Part shown: positions 46,533 to 55,888 of the stretch, piece after piece | Layout of the letters: every line of letters starts with the position of its first letter | Numbering within the stretch: position 1 is the first letter of the stretch | NCBI GenBank assembly: GCA_965249785.1 | Contig: CBDFMU010000043.1 | Span: 186,001 to 250,000 of the forward strand | Source: M3007 sp965249785 | Lineage (GTDB): Bacteria; Bacteroidota; Bacteroidia; Chitinophagales; Saprospiraceae | Length of the DNA stretch: 64,000 bases | Direction of reading: 5' to 3' | Program-made: the position numbers and the translations under genes | Notes under the pieces: generated by a model | What the model saw: the letters and a program-made list of their open reading frames with translations, nothing else | Databases searched by the model: none | Told to the model about the DNA's origin: nothing

Positions 46533-48020
46533 CTTTTTATGCCTTTTATAGAAATTATAGCGAAACTCAAAGGTCGGTTTGTTAGCATCTTTTTTAAATA
46601 ATTTTACGACTTCTTCTAACCGCTTTTGATCTTCCAGATAACGGGCAAAGGCTTCCAGATTCGCTTTTTGTAATAGTTTTTCTAGTTCCTTTTGTTGTTT
46701 TGGCAAATGAGACAAAGCGAAATGCAAACTTTGCGCGGTCGCCGTTTCCTTGATATAACGGGTAGCCCAATGCGTCAATTCAAGACCTTGTCGATGCTGA
46801 TGTTCCAGTTCTATTCTGCGTTCAAATAACTTGCCTTTATCAGAACTAAATGCATATCTGGTATATACACTTAATAAGTGTCGCGGGGATGTCTGTGCCA
46901 ACGTATCATTCAATAATTGTATCGCCTGATCTACCTGTCCAGTTTGTTCATATAAGTCTACTAACGCCAATATAAAAAACTGGTTGCCCGTTAATTTAGA
47001 GAGTAGTTGCTTTTGTTCGTCTGTATTCAGTACGGGTTGGAAATGCTGCCACACCACCCGCTGATGATGGTCACCGATACCTGCCAAAATATCAGTATGC
47101 AAAAAGAGTGGCAGCACCGCGCGACGTTTTATATCGGACAAAAGTGGCATCAGATCGGGCAAAAAATTAGCACTGATTGCAAACTCGCCATCCGCTAATG
47201 CTTCTGCTAGTGATTGTACCACGATGAGTATCTTTTCGGTAGGCTGTGCGGCGGCAAACGTCGCCAGATAGCCTCCAAATTCCTCTCCATCAAACACGCC
47301 ATCGCTATAACCGTCGTAGAGGTACCCTTCTTCCTGTGCTTCATCAAGGGCCAAAATGCAATCGTGCAACAGTCTTGTTACTGCTGGCGTGTGACTTATC
47401 CAGAAAGCGCGCACCCCTTCCAGCCGTTTGACTAGTTCCGTATCAAAATCCTCCGGGCCATACTGCTCAGCTTTTTTAAATAAATCACGCACCTTTTTAT
47501 CGGCATTTTTCCACAACTGGTCCTGGGCTTTGGGCGCAGCGTGCTGTGCGGCGAGGGTCTGCCGATACGATTCCGGGGCAAATTGCCGAACCAGAATTCG
47601 CAGTTCTTCCACGCTTAATGTCTCCAAGTGGCGATCAAAATCGAAGACCGCAGATTTGGGTTTCGTATCCATAGTTTTGATTATCAGCGGATTAATAACG
47701 GCTAATTGCTTGCGATCCAGGTGATCGCGCAGGTGCATCAGCAGGGCAGCCAGGTGTTTGCAAGCCGCCTCATAGGGACAGGAACACTCGCCATAAACAG
47801 CCCCCAGCCGATGCTCTATGGTAAGTTCATATAACTCGCTACCATCGACTTCGGCCGTAGCCACGCCGGGTTGTAGTTCCAGTGCATCGACGTTTTCTAC
47901 GTAGTCGTAGGCTCGGTTCAGAATAGTTCTTCCAAAAATCTGGGCCAGATCGCCATCGTGCAATTGGCTGATGGTATCAGCGAGGGTACGTTCTCCACGG
48001 AGGGTAAATATCTGAATCAT
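46533..48020 (-). pseudogene. SWIM zinc-finger protein, interrupted by IS4
   Basis: 496 residues remain before the insertion; with the 71-codon tail the intact protein would be 567. SWIM motif CSCPYEAACKH (CxC, then CxH) lies near residue 80, followed by helical repeats (VDLYEQTGQVDQAIQLLNDT). SWIM proteins of this type occur beside MoxR/VWA or SNF2 helicase genes, and binding of DNA or protein is presumed. As it stands the product would be truncated by about an eighth and end in a few IS-encoded residues (QTTGHF). Confidence 0.85.
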
Positions 48021-48105
48021 GACAGCGTCAGAATTAGCAGATAAGCGATTTATAATCAGTAATTTATATCACATTCTCCCATCCTCGAAAAAGCAAAATT
48101 TTAAA

Positions 48106-48417
48106 TTACACTCCTTCCTCCGCCTCATCGGCATGTTTCGTAATACTGCCCTTTTGGAATAAAGTACCCTGCAAAATTTCCCGCCACTCCGGCGTTTGTC
48201 GCAGCAGAAATTCGAGGTTCATGCCAAAATGTTTGAACTCTTCCTTGCGGGCATTTTCCATAATGGAGCGGGCTTCTTTATTCTTTTCCAAAGCAATGCG
48301 TTGGTGGTACCAGCCGATAGCCTCCGCCTCTTCACAAAGGGAAGTAATCATGCGCGCAAAAGTTCTGACTTCTTCGGAGAGTTCCTCCGGGGGTTCGTGG
48401 TATTGGTTGAAGGCCAT
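48106..48417 (-). CDS. Encapsulin-type ferritin-like protein (EncFtn)
   Basis: 103 residues of the EncFtn family: two-helix half-ferritins that form ring-shaped ferroxidase decamers. Metal-site residues are in CEEAEAIGWYHQRI (Glu32, Trp36, His38) and ARKEEFKHFGMNLEFLLRQ (Glu60, His63), and the tail TLFQKGSITKHADEAEEGV matches the family end. Known EncFtn proteins carry a C-terminal encapsulin-targeting peptide and sit next to a shell gene; here I see neither. Probable iron oxidation or storage role. Confidence 0.8.
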   Translation of the reverse strand: MAFNQYHEPPEELSEEVRTFARMITSLCEEAEAIGWYHQRIALEKNKEARSIMENARKEEFKHFGMNLEFLLRQTPEWREILQGTLFQKGSITKHADEAEEGV

Positions 48418-48582
48418 GGCATCAATATTTTAAAAGGTGAAAGACAAGTGACAAAGTTAGGGATTGGAATGTAAAAACTTGGAACACAATGTGCTAAGTA
48501 GCGGCGCAAAACCGTTTTTACATTCCTCCCGCCAAACTTACCGCCGCTGAATCTGTTTTCGCTGCGAAAAAACGACTTTCCT

Positions 48583-50271
48583 ATGGTTAACCTGTCTTCC
48601 ACTTTGAAGTGGCCTCTATTTTTTTCTATTGTCCTTTTCGCCCTGCTTTCCAGCCCATTGCGCGCGCAGGATGCGTATGACGTATATGTGTATGACGGCG
48701 GCTCCGAACCAGTAACCAATGCGGAAGTAGACCTGACGCCCTGCGGCTTGGGCGTACAACGTACTAAAAGCGATGGCAAGTTGCATTTCAGTTTGCCCAC
48801 TGGCACTAATTGCTACATGACGGTGAAAAAATTTGATTTGCAAACCGTAGTCAGTAACGTGTCGCCAAGTGGTCCGCGCAAAATATCAGTGGCTTTGGTG
48901 CCTGACCGAAGTGGCGCATTTACTGGAATGGTGTACGATGAAGCAACGGGCGCGCCGCTGCCGCGTTCGACGATTTATGCCCGCAGCAATACTGGCACCC
49001 ACTGGGCCAAAACGACCACCGACCAAAACGGACGCTACACGCTGAAACTCAATGGCCGACAAGAATACGCCGTGACCTTTGCCCACGAGGGTTTCGCGGA
49101 TGCGCGGACGCTCTTGCGTACCGAGCGCGACATGGCCAATACGCCGCAACTTCCGGCGATCAGCCTTTCTCCGGGTTCTTCCAAGTTGCTGACCTGGCTG
49201 ACCAATAATCCGAGTGGCATCCCGAAAGTGGCACCCATCGGCACTTTGCAGGCGGGAAATGCGAATGGTTATACCGTGCAATTGGCTTCCGGCCCGACCA
49301 ATTTTTCCGAAGTCGTCAGCAAGTACGCCGACCTGACTAAGTATGGTCAATTATATACCGTGCCAGATGGGCCTGATCGTTACAAGTTGCACCTTGGGGT
49401 GTATGCTACCCGTAAGGAAGCGCAAAATGTGGTCAGCCAGATTCTGCCGGATTTTCCCGGTGCTTTTGCCACGGCGGAACTGAATGTTTCCCCCAATATG
49501 ATTCTTCAACTTGGCCAGCCCAGTAATAACAATACTGCATCCACCGAAAAAGCAGCCGCGCCAGCCCAATACAGTACGCCTTCCACCAGCATGATTATGG
49601 CGGAAAAGCCACGGAAAAAAGATGTGCAGGCCAAAGGCGCGCTCTCGGTTGCCAAAGGAAACGATAATGTGCGGTATGCCGTTCAGGTGGGCTCTTTTTC
49701 TACGGAACGGGCCATTTCTATGAATGATTTTGCGAAATTGGATGGTTTGGGAAACACGTATAGTAAGGTGGAAAACGATGCTCTGAAAGTTCGGGTCGGT
49801 CTGTGGACTTCTCCCGATGATGCGGAAGTTGCCAGAAAATCGGCGATCTCTCGCGGCTTTTCGGATGCGGCTATTGTCACCGAGCAAGCCAATGACCCCG
49901 CCTTACAAAATTATTTAATAGAAAATGCCACTGAGCTTACCCCTGCTTCGGCCAAAAGCGGTACTCGTCCGGCAACGTACTCTTATAAGCAGCCTGTCGC
50001 AAAGGCAGCCAAAGCAACTAAATCTACCACCCAACCCTATTACATTCGCATCGCTGCCCTGTCCAACCCGGACAAGTTTAATCCGGCACCTTTTGAGAGT
50101 CTGGGTAAAATAGAAATGCGCCGTCAGGATAATGGCATGACGGTGGTGTTGTTGGGCAGTTATGCGAGCGTCAAAGCGGCGGAAGGGGCTCGGAAAAAAT
50201 TGCGGACGCAGGGGTATAACGATCCGTATGTGGTGAAGGAAGTTGCTGGCGGGAAATTGACGCGGATGTAG
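48583..50271 (+). CDS. Exported protein with carboxypeptidase-regulatory-like and SPOR domains
   Basis: 562 residues. Signal peptide (MVNLSSTLKWPLFFSIVLFA ending near LRAQ), two Ig-like regulatory domains (EPVTNAEVDLTPCGLGVQRT; FTGMVYDEATGAPLPRSTIY), then three SPOR-like units (YTVQLASGPTNFSEVVSKYA; YAVQVGSFSTERAISMNDFA; YYIRIAALSNPDKFNPAPFE). SPOR domains bind denuded peptidoglycan, so this is likely a periplasmic, wall-associated protein. It is divergent from the EncFtn gene. Confidence 0.82.
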   Translation: MVNLSSTLKWPLFFSIVLFALLSSPLRAQDAYDVYVYDGGSEPVTNAEVDLTPCGLGVQRTKSDGKLHFSLPTGTNCYMTVKKFDLQTVVSNVSPSGPRKISVALVPDRSGAFTGMVYDEATGAPLPRSTIYARSNTGTHWAKTTTDQNGRYTLKLNGRQEYAVTFAHEGFADARTLLRTERDMANTPQLPAISLSPGSSKLLTWLTNNPSGIPKVAPIGTLQAGNANGYTVQLASGPTNFSEVVSKYADLTKYGQLYTVPDGPDRYKLHLGVYATRKEAQNVVSQILPDFPGAFATAELNVSPNMILQLGQPSNNNTASTEKAAAPAQYSTPSTSMIMAEKPRKKDVQAKGALSVAKGNDNVRYAVQVGSFSTERAISMNDFAKLDGLGNTYSKVENDALKVRVGLWTSPDDAEVARKSAISRGFSDAAIVTEQANDPALQNYLIENATELTPASAKSGTRPATYSYKQPVAKAAKATKSTTQPYYIRIAALSNPDKFNPAPFESLGKIEMRRQDNGMTVVLLGSYASVKAAEGARKKLRTQGYNDPYVVKEVAGGKLTRM

Positions 50272-50465
50272 AGGCTAAAATTCCCGAAGGGAATCCATGT
50301 TTATAGCCTGATTATAGCGTTTGTATCAAAATGCCGAAGGTATTTTATGTGAAATAATTCGCACAGGTTTCAATGTTCGATAAGTTTTTACATAGAATTC
50401 CTTCGGGATTCTATTGAAATTACCTCTTCGATCTATAAACATGCATTCCCTTCGGGAATAAAGTA
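50272..50465. repeat. Nested palindromic repeat with TTCCCGAAGGGAA ends
   Basis: ATTCCCGAAGGGAATCCATG at the left and CATGCATTCCCTTCGGGAAT at the right are inverted copies with TATAAACATG arms. Inner copies of the form TGCCGAAGGTA and ATTCCTTCGGGATT lie between them. Non-coding, dispersed-repeat type. Confidence 0.6.
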
Positions 50466-50672
50466 TTAGTACTCTTTAAAAATCTTCAGCTGCGCATCAG
50501 AATCCGCAGCCATACGATAGCGGCCTTTTGCAGAACCGAATTTGGGGCGTTTTTTAGATGGCTTCTGTTCCAGATTATGTTTTGCCAATAAGTAACCAAT
50601 AAAATCCAGCACCTCCTTTTGTAAAGATGGAGGCATAAGTTCAATCTGACGAAAAATAATTTGGTCAGTCAT
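50466..50672 (-). CDS. DUF2281-family small protein (orphan antitoxin-like)
   Basis: 68 residues from MTDQIIFRQIELMPPSLQKE. It matches the DUF2281 layout: LPxxLQKEVLDFIGYLL, then the RPKFGSAKGRYRMAADSDA variant of the usual FGCAKG...DDFDxPL motif, and a final IFKEY. DUF2281 proteins are often antitoxins to PIN-domain toxins, but no toxin gene is adjacent. It lies 22 bases after uvrA. Confidence 0.65.
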   Translation of the reverse strand: MTDQIIFRQIELMPPSLQKEVLDFIGYLLAKHNLEQKPSKKRPKFGSAKGRYRMAADSDAQLKIFKEY

Positions 50673-50694
50673 AGCAGATGATTTACGGACAAAA

Positions 50695-53616
50695 TTAAGC
50701 ATTTAATTCCTTCTTCAAAAATTTCCCAGTCCAACTAGCTTCCACTTTGGCCACGTCTTCCGGCGTACCCGTCGCGACGATAGTACCACCCCGATGACCA
50801 CCTTCCGGGCCAACATCTACCAGAAAATCAGCCATTTTGATTACATCAAGATTGTGTTCGATGACAACTACGGTGTTGCCTTTTTCTACTAAGTCGATTG
50901 AGAACAATCAGCAATTGGCGAATATCCTCAAAGTGAAGTCCAGTAGTCGGTTCGTCCAGAATATAGATGGTGCGACCCGTATCTTTTTTGGACAAGCTCC
51001 TCAGCAAGTTTCACGCGCTGGGCTTCGCCGCCGCTGAGCGTGGTAGCTTGTTGACCCAAAGTAATATAGCCTAATCCAACCTCTTGTAACGTCCTGATTT
51101 TGCGGAAAATATTGGGAATGGGTTGGAAAAATTCCACTGCATCATTGATCGTCATATCTAATACATCGCTGATACTCTTGCCTTTATAGAGCACTTCGAG
51201 CGTCTCGCGATTATAGCGTCGGCCTTGACAGCGTTCACAGTGAACTTGCACATCGGGCAGAAAATTCATTTCGATAGTCCGCAGCCCCGCGCCTTCGCAG
51301 ACTTCGCAGCGGCCACCTTTCACATTGAACGAAAAACGTCCTGGCCCGTAGCCGCGAATCTTGGCTTCTGGCGTGTCAGAAAAGAGTTTACGAATGTCGC
51401 CAAACAGATTGGTATAAGTAGCAGGATTGCTGCGTGGCGTCCGTCCAATCGGACTTTGGTCAATTTCGATGACTTTGTCTAAATGCTCTAACCCCTTGAT
51501 TTCCTGATATTTAAGCGGGCGTTTCAGGCTATTGAAAAAGAAGTTTTGCAGAATGGGATACAGGGTTTCATTGACAAGCGAACTCTTACCCGAACCGCTC
51601 ACACCCGTGATGCAGATAAATGTGCCGAGCGGCAGGCGCAAGTCCACGTTTTTCAGGTTATGTCCGGTACAGCCGAACAGTTCCAGCCATTTCCCATTTC
51701 CGGGACGACGAATTTCCGGCAACTCCATTTCGGTGCGGCCAGAAAGATAGTCAGAGGTTTTTGTCGGGTTTTTCAAGAAATCGGCGGGCGTTCCGATGTC
51801 CACAATTTCCCCGCCGTGTTTGCCTGCGCCTGGCCCCAAATCAATGAGATAATCGGCTTCCAGCATGATTTCGCGGTCGTGTTCCACTACCAATACGGTG
51901 TTGCCAATGTCCCGTAGATTTTTCAAGGCACCGATCAATTTCTGGTTATCGCGTTGGTGCAGGCCGATACTCGGCTCATCCAGAATATAGGTGATGCCCG
52001 TCAATTGGGAACCAATTTGCGTAGCCAACCGAATCCGCTGACTTTCGCCGCCGCTCAACGTGCGTGATGGCCGATTGAGCGCGAGATAATCCAACCCAAC
52101 TTGCAGCAAAAATTTTACCCGAAAACGAATTTCCTTCAATACATCTCGCGCGATGGCCCGTTGGCGTTCGGACATCGTCGGCTCGACATTTTGCAGCGCA
52201 GCCTGCAAAGCCGTCAAGTCCATTTCCGCCAATTCCGCGATGTTGCGCTCCCCGATTTTAAACCACAAACTCTCTTTTTTTAGACGCGTACCGTTGCATT
52301 CCGGGCAAGTCGCGACGGTCATAAAATCCTCCGCCCACTGTCGGATTTTCTCGCTGCCCGTGTCGGTATACCAGCGTTTAAGCATGTTCATAATGCCCTC
52401 CGTGGCCAGATTATAATTCCAGCCTTCCTCATCGCCGCCCGCATCCACTTTAAAGGTTTCATCGCCACCATACAAGATCGTGTACATCGCTTTTTCCGGA
52501 ATATCCTTCACCGGCGTCTCGAAAGAAAACTTGTATTTTTTGGCAATGGCCCGCAACTGATTAAACATAAAACTCTGTTTCACGGCACCCAGCGGCACAA
52601 TAGCGGCTTCACCGATGCTCTTTTCCCAATCGGGAATCACGCGCGTCAGTTCCACCTCATTTACTTCACCCAAACCTTTGCAATGCGGACACATACCGTA
52701 GGGCGAATTGAAGGAAAAAGTATTCGGCGACGGCTCGTCATAACTGAGGCCACTCTCCGCATCCATGAGATTTCTGGAAAAATTAATTGCCCCGCCACTG
52801 GCATTGCTATCTGCATCTAATTCAATGACTTGCATCAATCCGTCACCGAGACGCATGGCCACGCCAATGCTTTCCGCCAAGCCGCTCTACTCGTTCCTTT
52901 TCGATTTTCAGGCGGTCCACCACAATCTCTACATCGTGGATTTTGTAGCGATCCAGTTGCATGCCGGGTTCGATGTCCACGATGTCGCCGTCCACCCGCA
53001 CTTTGGTATAGCCTTGCTTGCGAATTTGCTCAAAAAGTTCGCGGTAATGGCCTTTCCGCGAGCGAATCACTGGCGCAAGCAATGCAATTTTCTGTCCGCC
53101 AAAACGCTGTAAAATATTCTGGATGATTTGCTCTTCGGTGTATTTCACCATCTTCTTACCCGTCTCGTAGGAGTACGCTTCGCCAGCGCGGGCAAACAAA
53201 AGGCGCAGAAAATCATACACTTCCGTCACTGTTCCAACGGTAGAGCGCGGGTTGCGGCCAGTCGTTTTTTGCTCAATACTAATGACCGGACTAAGCCCCG
53301 TAATCTGCTCTACATCAGGACGTTCCATCTCGCCAATGAACTGGCGGGCATAACTCGACAGCGTCTCCATGAAACGACGTTGACCCTCGGCGTAAATCGT
53401 ATCGAACGCCAGCGAACTCTTCCCCGAACCGCTGATGCCCGTGATGACCACCAGTTGATTGCGCGGAATGCGGACATCCACGTTTTTCAGGTTGTGGACG
53501 CGCGCGCCAATCACCTCGATGTAATCGTGAGAGGGATTCGCGAGAGGGTGAGAGGGTGAGAGGGTGAGACTATCCGAGGACGTTTCGGGTGCCGATTTTG
53601 TTTTTGTCTTTGCCAT
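50695..53616 (-). CDS. uvrA: Excinuclease ABC subunit A, with three +1 frame changes
   Basis: DNA-damage recognition ATPase of nucleotide excision repair. The start is ATG 53616 (MAKTKTKSAPETSSD), since the promoter box lies upstream of it and inside a longer frame. The segments read: Walker A GISGSGKSSLAF; signature TLSGGESQRIRLATQIGSQL; Walker B YILDEPSIGLHQRDN; zinc site CEVCEGAGLRTIEMNFLPDV with CERC; second signature LSGGEAQRVKLAEEL. The frame changes at RVERL/AESIGVAMRL (52881), LAEEL/SKKDTGRT (50996) and VLNRL/VEKGNTVVV (50893). All three are at CTT, +1. The last two bracket a 34-codon stretch holding the second Walker B YILDEPTTGLHFEDIRQLL, visible only in the third frame. Everything else is conserved, so this is not a decaying gene. 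About 970 residues when joined. Confidence 0.92.
50890..50893 (-). other. Candidate +1 frameshift site CTT-A in uvrA (third)
   Basis: Minus-strand codons AAT CGA CTT AGT AGA (CTT at 50893-50891). Skipping the A gives CTT GTA GAA AAA (LVEK), the conserved UvrA sequence. Confidence 0.6.
50993..50996 (-). other. Candidate +1 frameshift site CTT-G in uvrA (second)
   Basis: Minus-strand codons GAG GAG CTT GTC CAA (CTT at 50996-50994). Skipping the G gives CTT TCC AAA AAA (LSKK), as in other UvrA proteins. A preceding CTT GCT four codons upstream is read normally. Confidence 0.6.
52878..52881 (-). other. Candidate +1 frameshift site CTT-G in uvrA (first)
   Basis: Minus-strand codons GAG CGG CTT GGC GGA (CTT at 52881-52879). 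Skipping the G gives CTT GCG GAA AGC (LAES), matching UvrA. Confidence 0.6.
53528..53575. repeat. Short tandem repeat inside the uvrA start region
   Basis: Three to four GTGAGAGG(G) units in tandem encode the Ser/Pro/Leu-rich linker SLTLSPSHPLANPSHD before the conserved UvrA core. Copy number could vary without breaking function. Confidence 0.5.
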
Positions 53617-53661
53617 TGGAAGGAAAACAACGGAGGGTGGAGCGAGGTTGCGGGCGAGGGA

Positions 53662-53669
53662 CAAAAGTA
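53662..53669 (-). promoter_or_regulatory. TAnnTTTG promoter box of uvrA
   Basis: Minus strand TACTTTTG, 46 bases before ATG 53616. It supports that start over the upstream in-frame Met at 53664. Confidence 0.5.
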
Positions 53670-53815
53670 GAAGTTTTAAAAATATTTTGTTTTAAAAACC
53701 ATACCGTGGCAAGGTTGTTTTCCAAATAAATCCCGATTTTTGGGGTTAGATTAGCAGCATTCAGCATAACAGAAACGGCTTCGCGCCTGATAGCGCGAGG
53801 TATATATATCTGCCA

Positions 53816-55888
53816 ATGAAATTCAATGTCACTTCCGATTACCGCCCGACTGGCGATCAACCGCAGGCTATTCACCAACTGGTACAGGGCATCCAGGCGG
53901 GCGACCGCGCGCAGATGCTACTCGGCGTGACGGGTTCCGGCAAGACTTTTACGATGGCCAATGTGATCGCGAAATTGAACCGCCCGACGCTGATCATTAC
54001 CCATAATAAAACCTTGACTGCCCAACTCTACGGCGAGTTGCAGACCTTTTTTCCAGATAATGCGGTCGAGTATTTCGTCTCTTATTATGACTATTATCAG
54101 CCGGAAGCCTACGTTTCGGTTTCGGACACTTATATTGAAAAAGACCTGCAAATCAATGAGTTGGTGGATAAATTGCGTTTGAAAGCTACCAGCACTTTGC
54201 TGTCTGGCCGTCGCGATATTGTTATCGTGGCGTCGGTGTCGTGCATTTATGGTATGGGCAACCCGGAAGATTATAAGACCGGGATTATCCGGCTAACCAA
54301 AGGCATGAAATTGCCAAAAACAGCTTTTCTGTATAGTCTGGTGGACAGCCTGTATTCGCGTACGGAGACGGATTTTTCCCGCGCTACTTTTCGCGTTCGC
54401 GGCGATACGGTGGATATTAATTTGCCTTACGCCGACTGGGGTTACAGGGTGATTTTCTTTGGGGATGAGGTGGAAAGCATCGAAAGCATTGATCTGGTGT
54501 CTGGGCGTCGCCTCGAAAAGATGGATGCGGTGGCTATTTTTCCGGCCAATCTCTATGTGGCACCAAAAGATCGGTTGCAACAGATTATTTATGAAATTCA
54601 GCACGAAGCCAACGAGCAGGAAAAATATTTTGTCCACGAAGGTCGGCTGGCCGAAGCGCGGCGCATTAAGGAGCGGACGACTTTCGACTTGGAAATGATT
54701 CGCGAGTTGGGTTACTGTTCGGGCATCGAAAACTACTCCCGCTTCTTTGACCGTCGTCGGCCTGGCGCACGACCTTTCTGTTTGCTCGATTATTTCCCGG
54801 ACGATTATTTGATGATTATTGATGAAAGCCACGCTACCATTCCGCAGGTGCGCGGCATGTGGGGCGGTGACCGGGCGCGGAAACAATCACTGGTCAATTG
54901 GGGATTTCGTCTGCCCTCGGCAATGGACAATCGGCCGCTCAGTTTCGAGGAATTTGAGGGCATGATCAATCAGGTGATTTTCGTGAGTGCCACGCCAGGC
55001 GAGTATGAAATGGTGAAAACTGAGGGCGTAGTAGTGGAACAACTGGTTCGACCTACTGGCCTGCTCGATCCGCCGATTGAGGTGCGGCCTTCGATGAATC
55101 AAATTGACGATCTCATTGAAGAAATTCAGAAACGGGTAGCCCTGAACGAACGTGCGCTCGTGACGACGCTCACCAAGCGTATGGCCGAAGAACTGGCTAC
55201 TTATTTCGCCAAAATTGGCATTAAATGTCGTTATATCCACTCCGAGGTGGAGACGCTGGAACGCGTGGAAATCCTGCGTGATCTGCGCCTCGGTGAGTAC
55301 GATGTATTGATTGGCGTTAACCTATTGCGGGAAGGTCTGGATTTGCCCGAAGTGTCGCTGGTGGCGATTCTCGATGCCGATAAAGAGGGTTTTCTCCGCA
55401 ATATGCGTTCGCTCACGCAAACGGCGGGTCGCGCGGCCCGTAATTCCAACGGGATGGTTATTTTTTACGCCGATAAAATGACCGATTCCATGCGCGCCAC
55501 GATTGACGAAACTGACCGTCGGCGTATTACACAAATGGCTTATAATGAGGAACATAGTATCACGCCGCGCACGGTGACCAAGACGCGGGAACAGATTCTG
55601 GCCACGCGCAGTATTCTCGATATTCGGGATGTTGGCGGTAGTCGGGCTTATGTGGAATCCGAGGAAGTGAGTCTGGCGGCCGAACCTATTGTAGCGTATG
55701 CGACCCGCAGTCAATTAGAAAAGATGATCAATGACACGGAGAACAAGATGAAAAAGGCGGCCAAAGAACTGGATTTTATTACCGCCGCTCAGTATCGCGA
55801 TGAAATGTTGGCTTTGAAAAAGAGTATGCGGGAGCGATTTGGCGGGAGATGGATAAAATTCCTTATAGCCAGTTTAGGAATGGTTTAA
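53816..55888 (+). CDS. uvrB: Excinuclease ABC subunit B
   Basis: 690 residues. UvrB helicase-like damage verifier: Walker A LGVTGSGKTFTMANV, beta-hairpin YYDYYQPEAYVSVSDTYIEK, DEAD-like IIDESHATI, helicase motifs V-VI (LLREGLDLPEVSLVAILDAD, QTAGRAARNSNG) and a C-terminal UVR domain (KAAKELDFITAAQYRDEMLA). A short extra tail follows RERFGG. Divergent from uvrA with 199 bases between. It ends overlapping the convergent kinase gene by 4 bases. Confidence 0.97.
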   Translation: MKFNVTSDYRPTGDQPQAIHQLVQGIQAGDRAQMLLGVTGSGKTFTMANVIAKLNRPTLIITHNKTLTAQLYGELQTFFPDNAVEYFVSYYDYYQPEAYVSVSDTYIEKDLQINELVDKLRLKATSTLLSGRRDIVIVASVSCIYGMGNPEDYKTGIIRLTKGMKLPKTAFLYSLVDSLYSRTETDFSRATFRVRGDTVDINLPYADWGYRVIFFGDEVESIESIDLVSGRRLEKMDAVAIFPANLYVAPKDRLQQIIYEIQHEANEQEKYFVHEGRLAEARRIKERTTFDLEMIRELGYCSGIENYSRFFDRRRPGARPFCLLDYFPDDYLMIIDESHATIPQVRGMWGGDRARKQSLVNWGFRLPSAMDNRPLSFEEFEGMINQVIFVSATPGEYEMVKTEGVVVEQLVRPTGLLDPPIEVRPSMNQIDDLIEEIQKRVALNERALVTTLTKRMAEELATYFAKIGIKCRYIHSEVETLERVEILRDLRLGEYDVLIGVNLLREGLDLPEVSLVAILDADKEGFLRNMRSLTQTAGRAARNSNGMVIFYADKMTDSMRATIDETDRRRITQMAYNEEHSITPRTVTKTREQILATRSILDIRDVGGSRAYVESEEVSLAAEPIVAYATRSQLEKMINDTENKMKKAAKELDFITAAQYRDEMLALKKSMRERFGGRWIKFLIASLGMV

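Noticed and set aside
50466..50672. DUF2281 gene as half of a toxin-antitoxin pair
   Set aside because: No PIN-domain or other toxin gene is adjacent; the neighbour is uvrA.
53616..53664. Upstream start of uvrA at 53664
   Set aside because: The stretch overlaps the promoter box and codes for nothing conserved; MAKTKTK at 53616 is the better start.
1428..55888. CTT as a codon that always causes a +1 shift
   Set aside because: lipA (CTT ATT, CTT TGC), thrS (CTT GAC, CTT ACC), obgE (CTT CGT), xisH (CTT GGA) and uvrA itself (CTT GCT) read CTT normally.
55885..55888. Four-base overlap of uvrB and the LytS-type kinase as a regulatory feature
   Set aside because: Convergent stop-codon overlaps are common and nothing else suggests antisense control.
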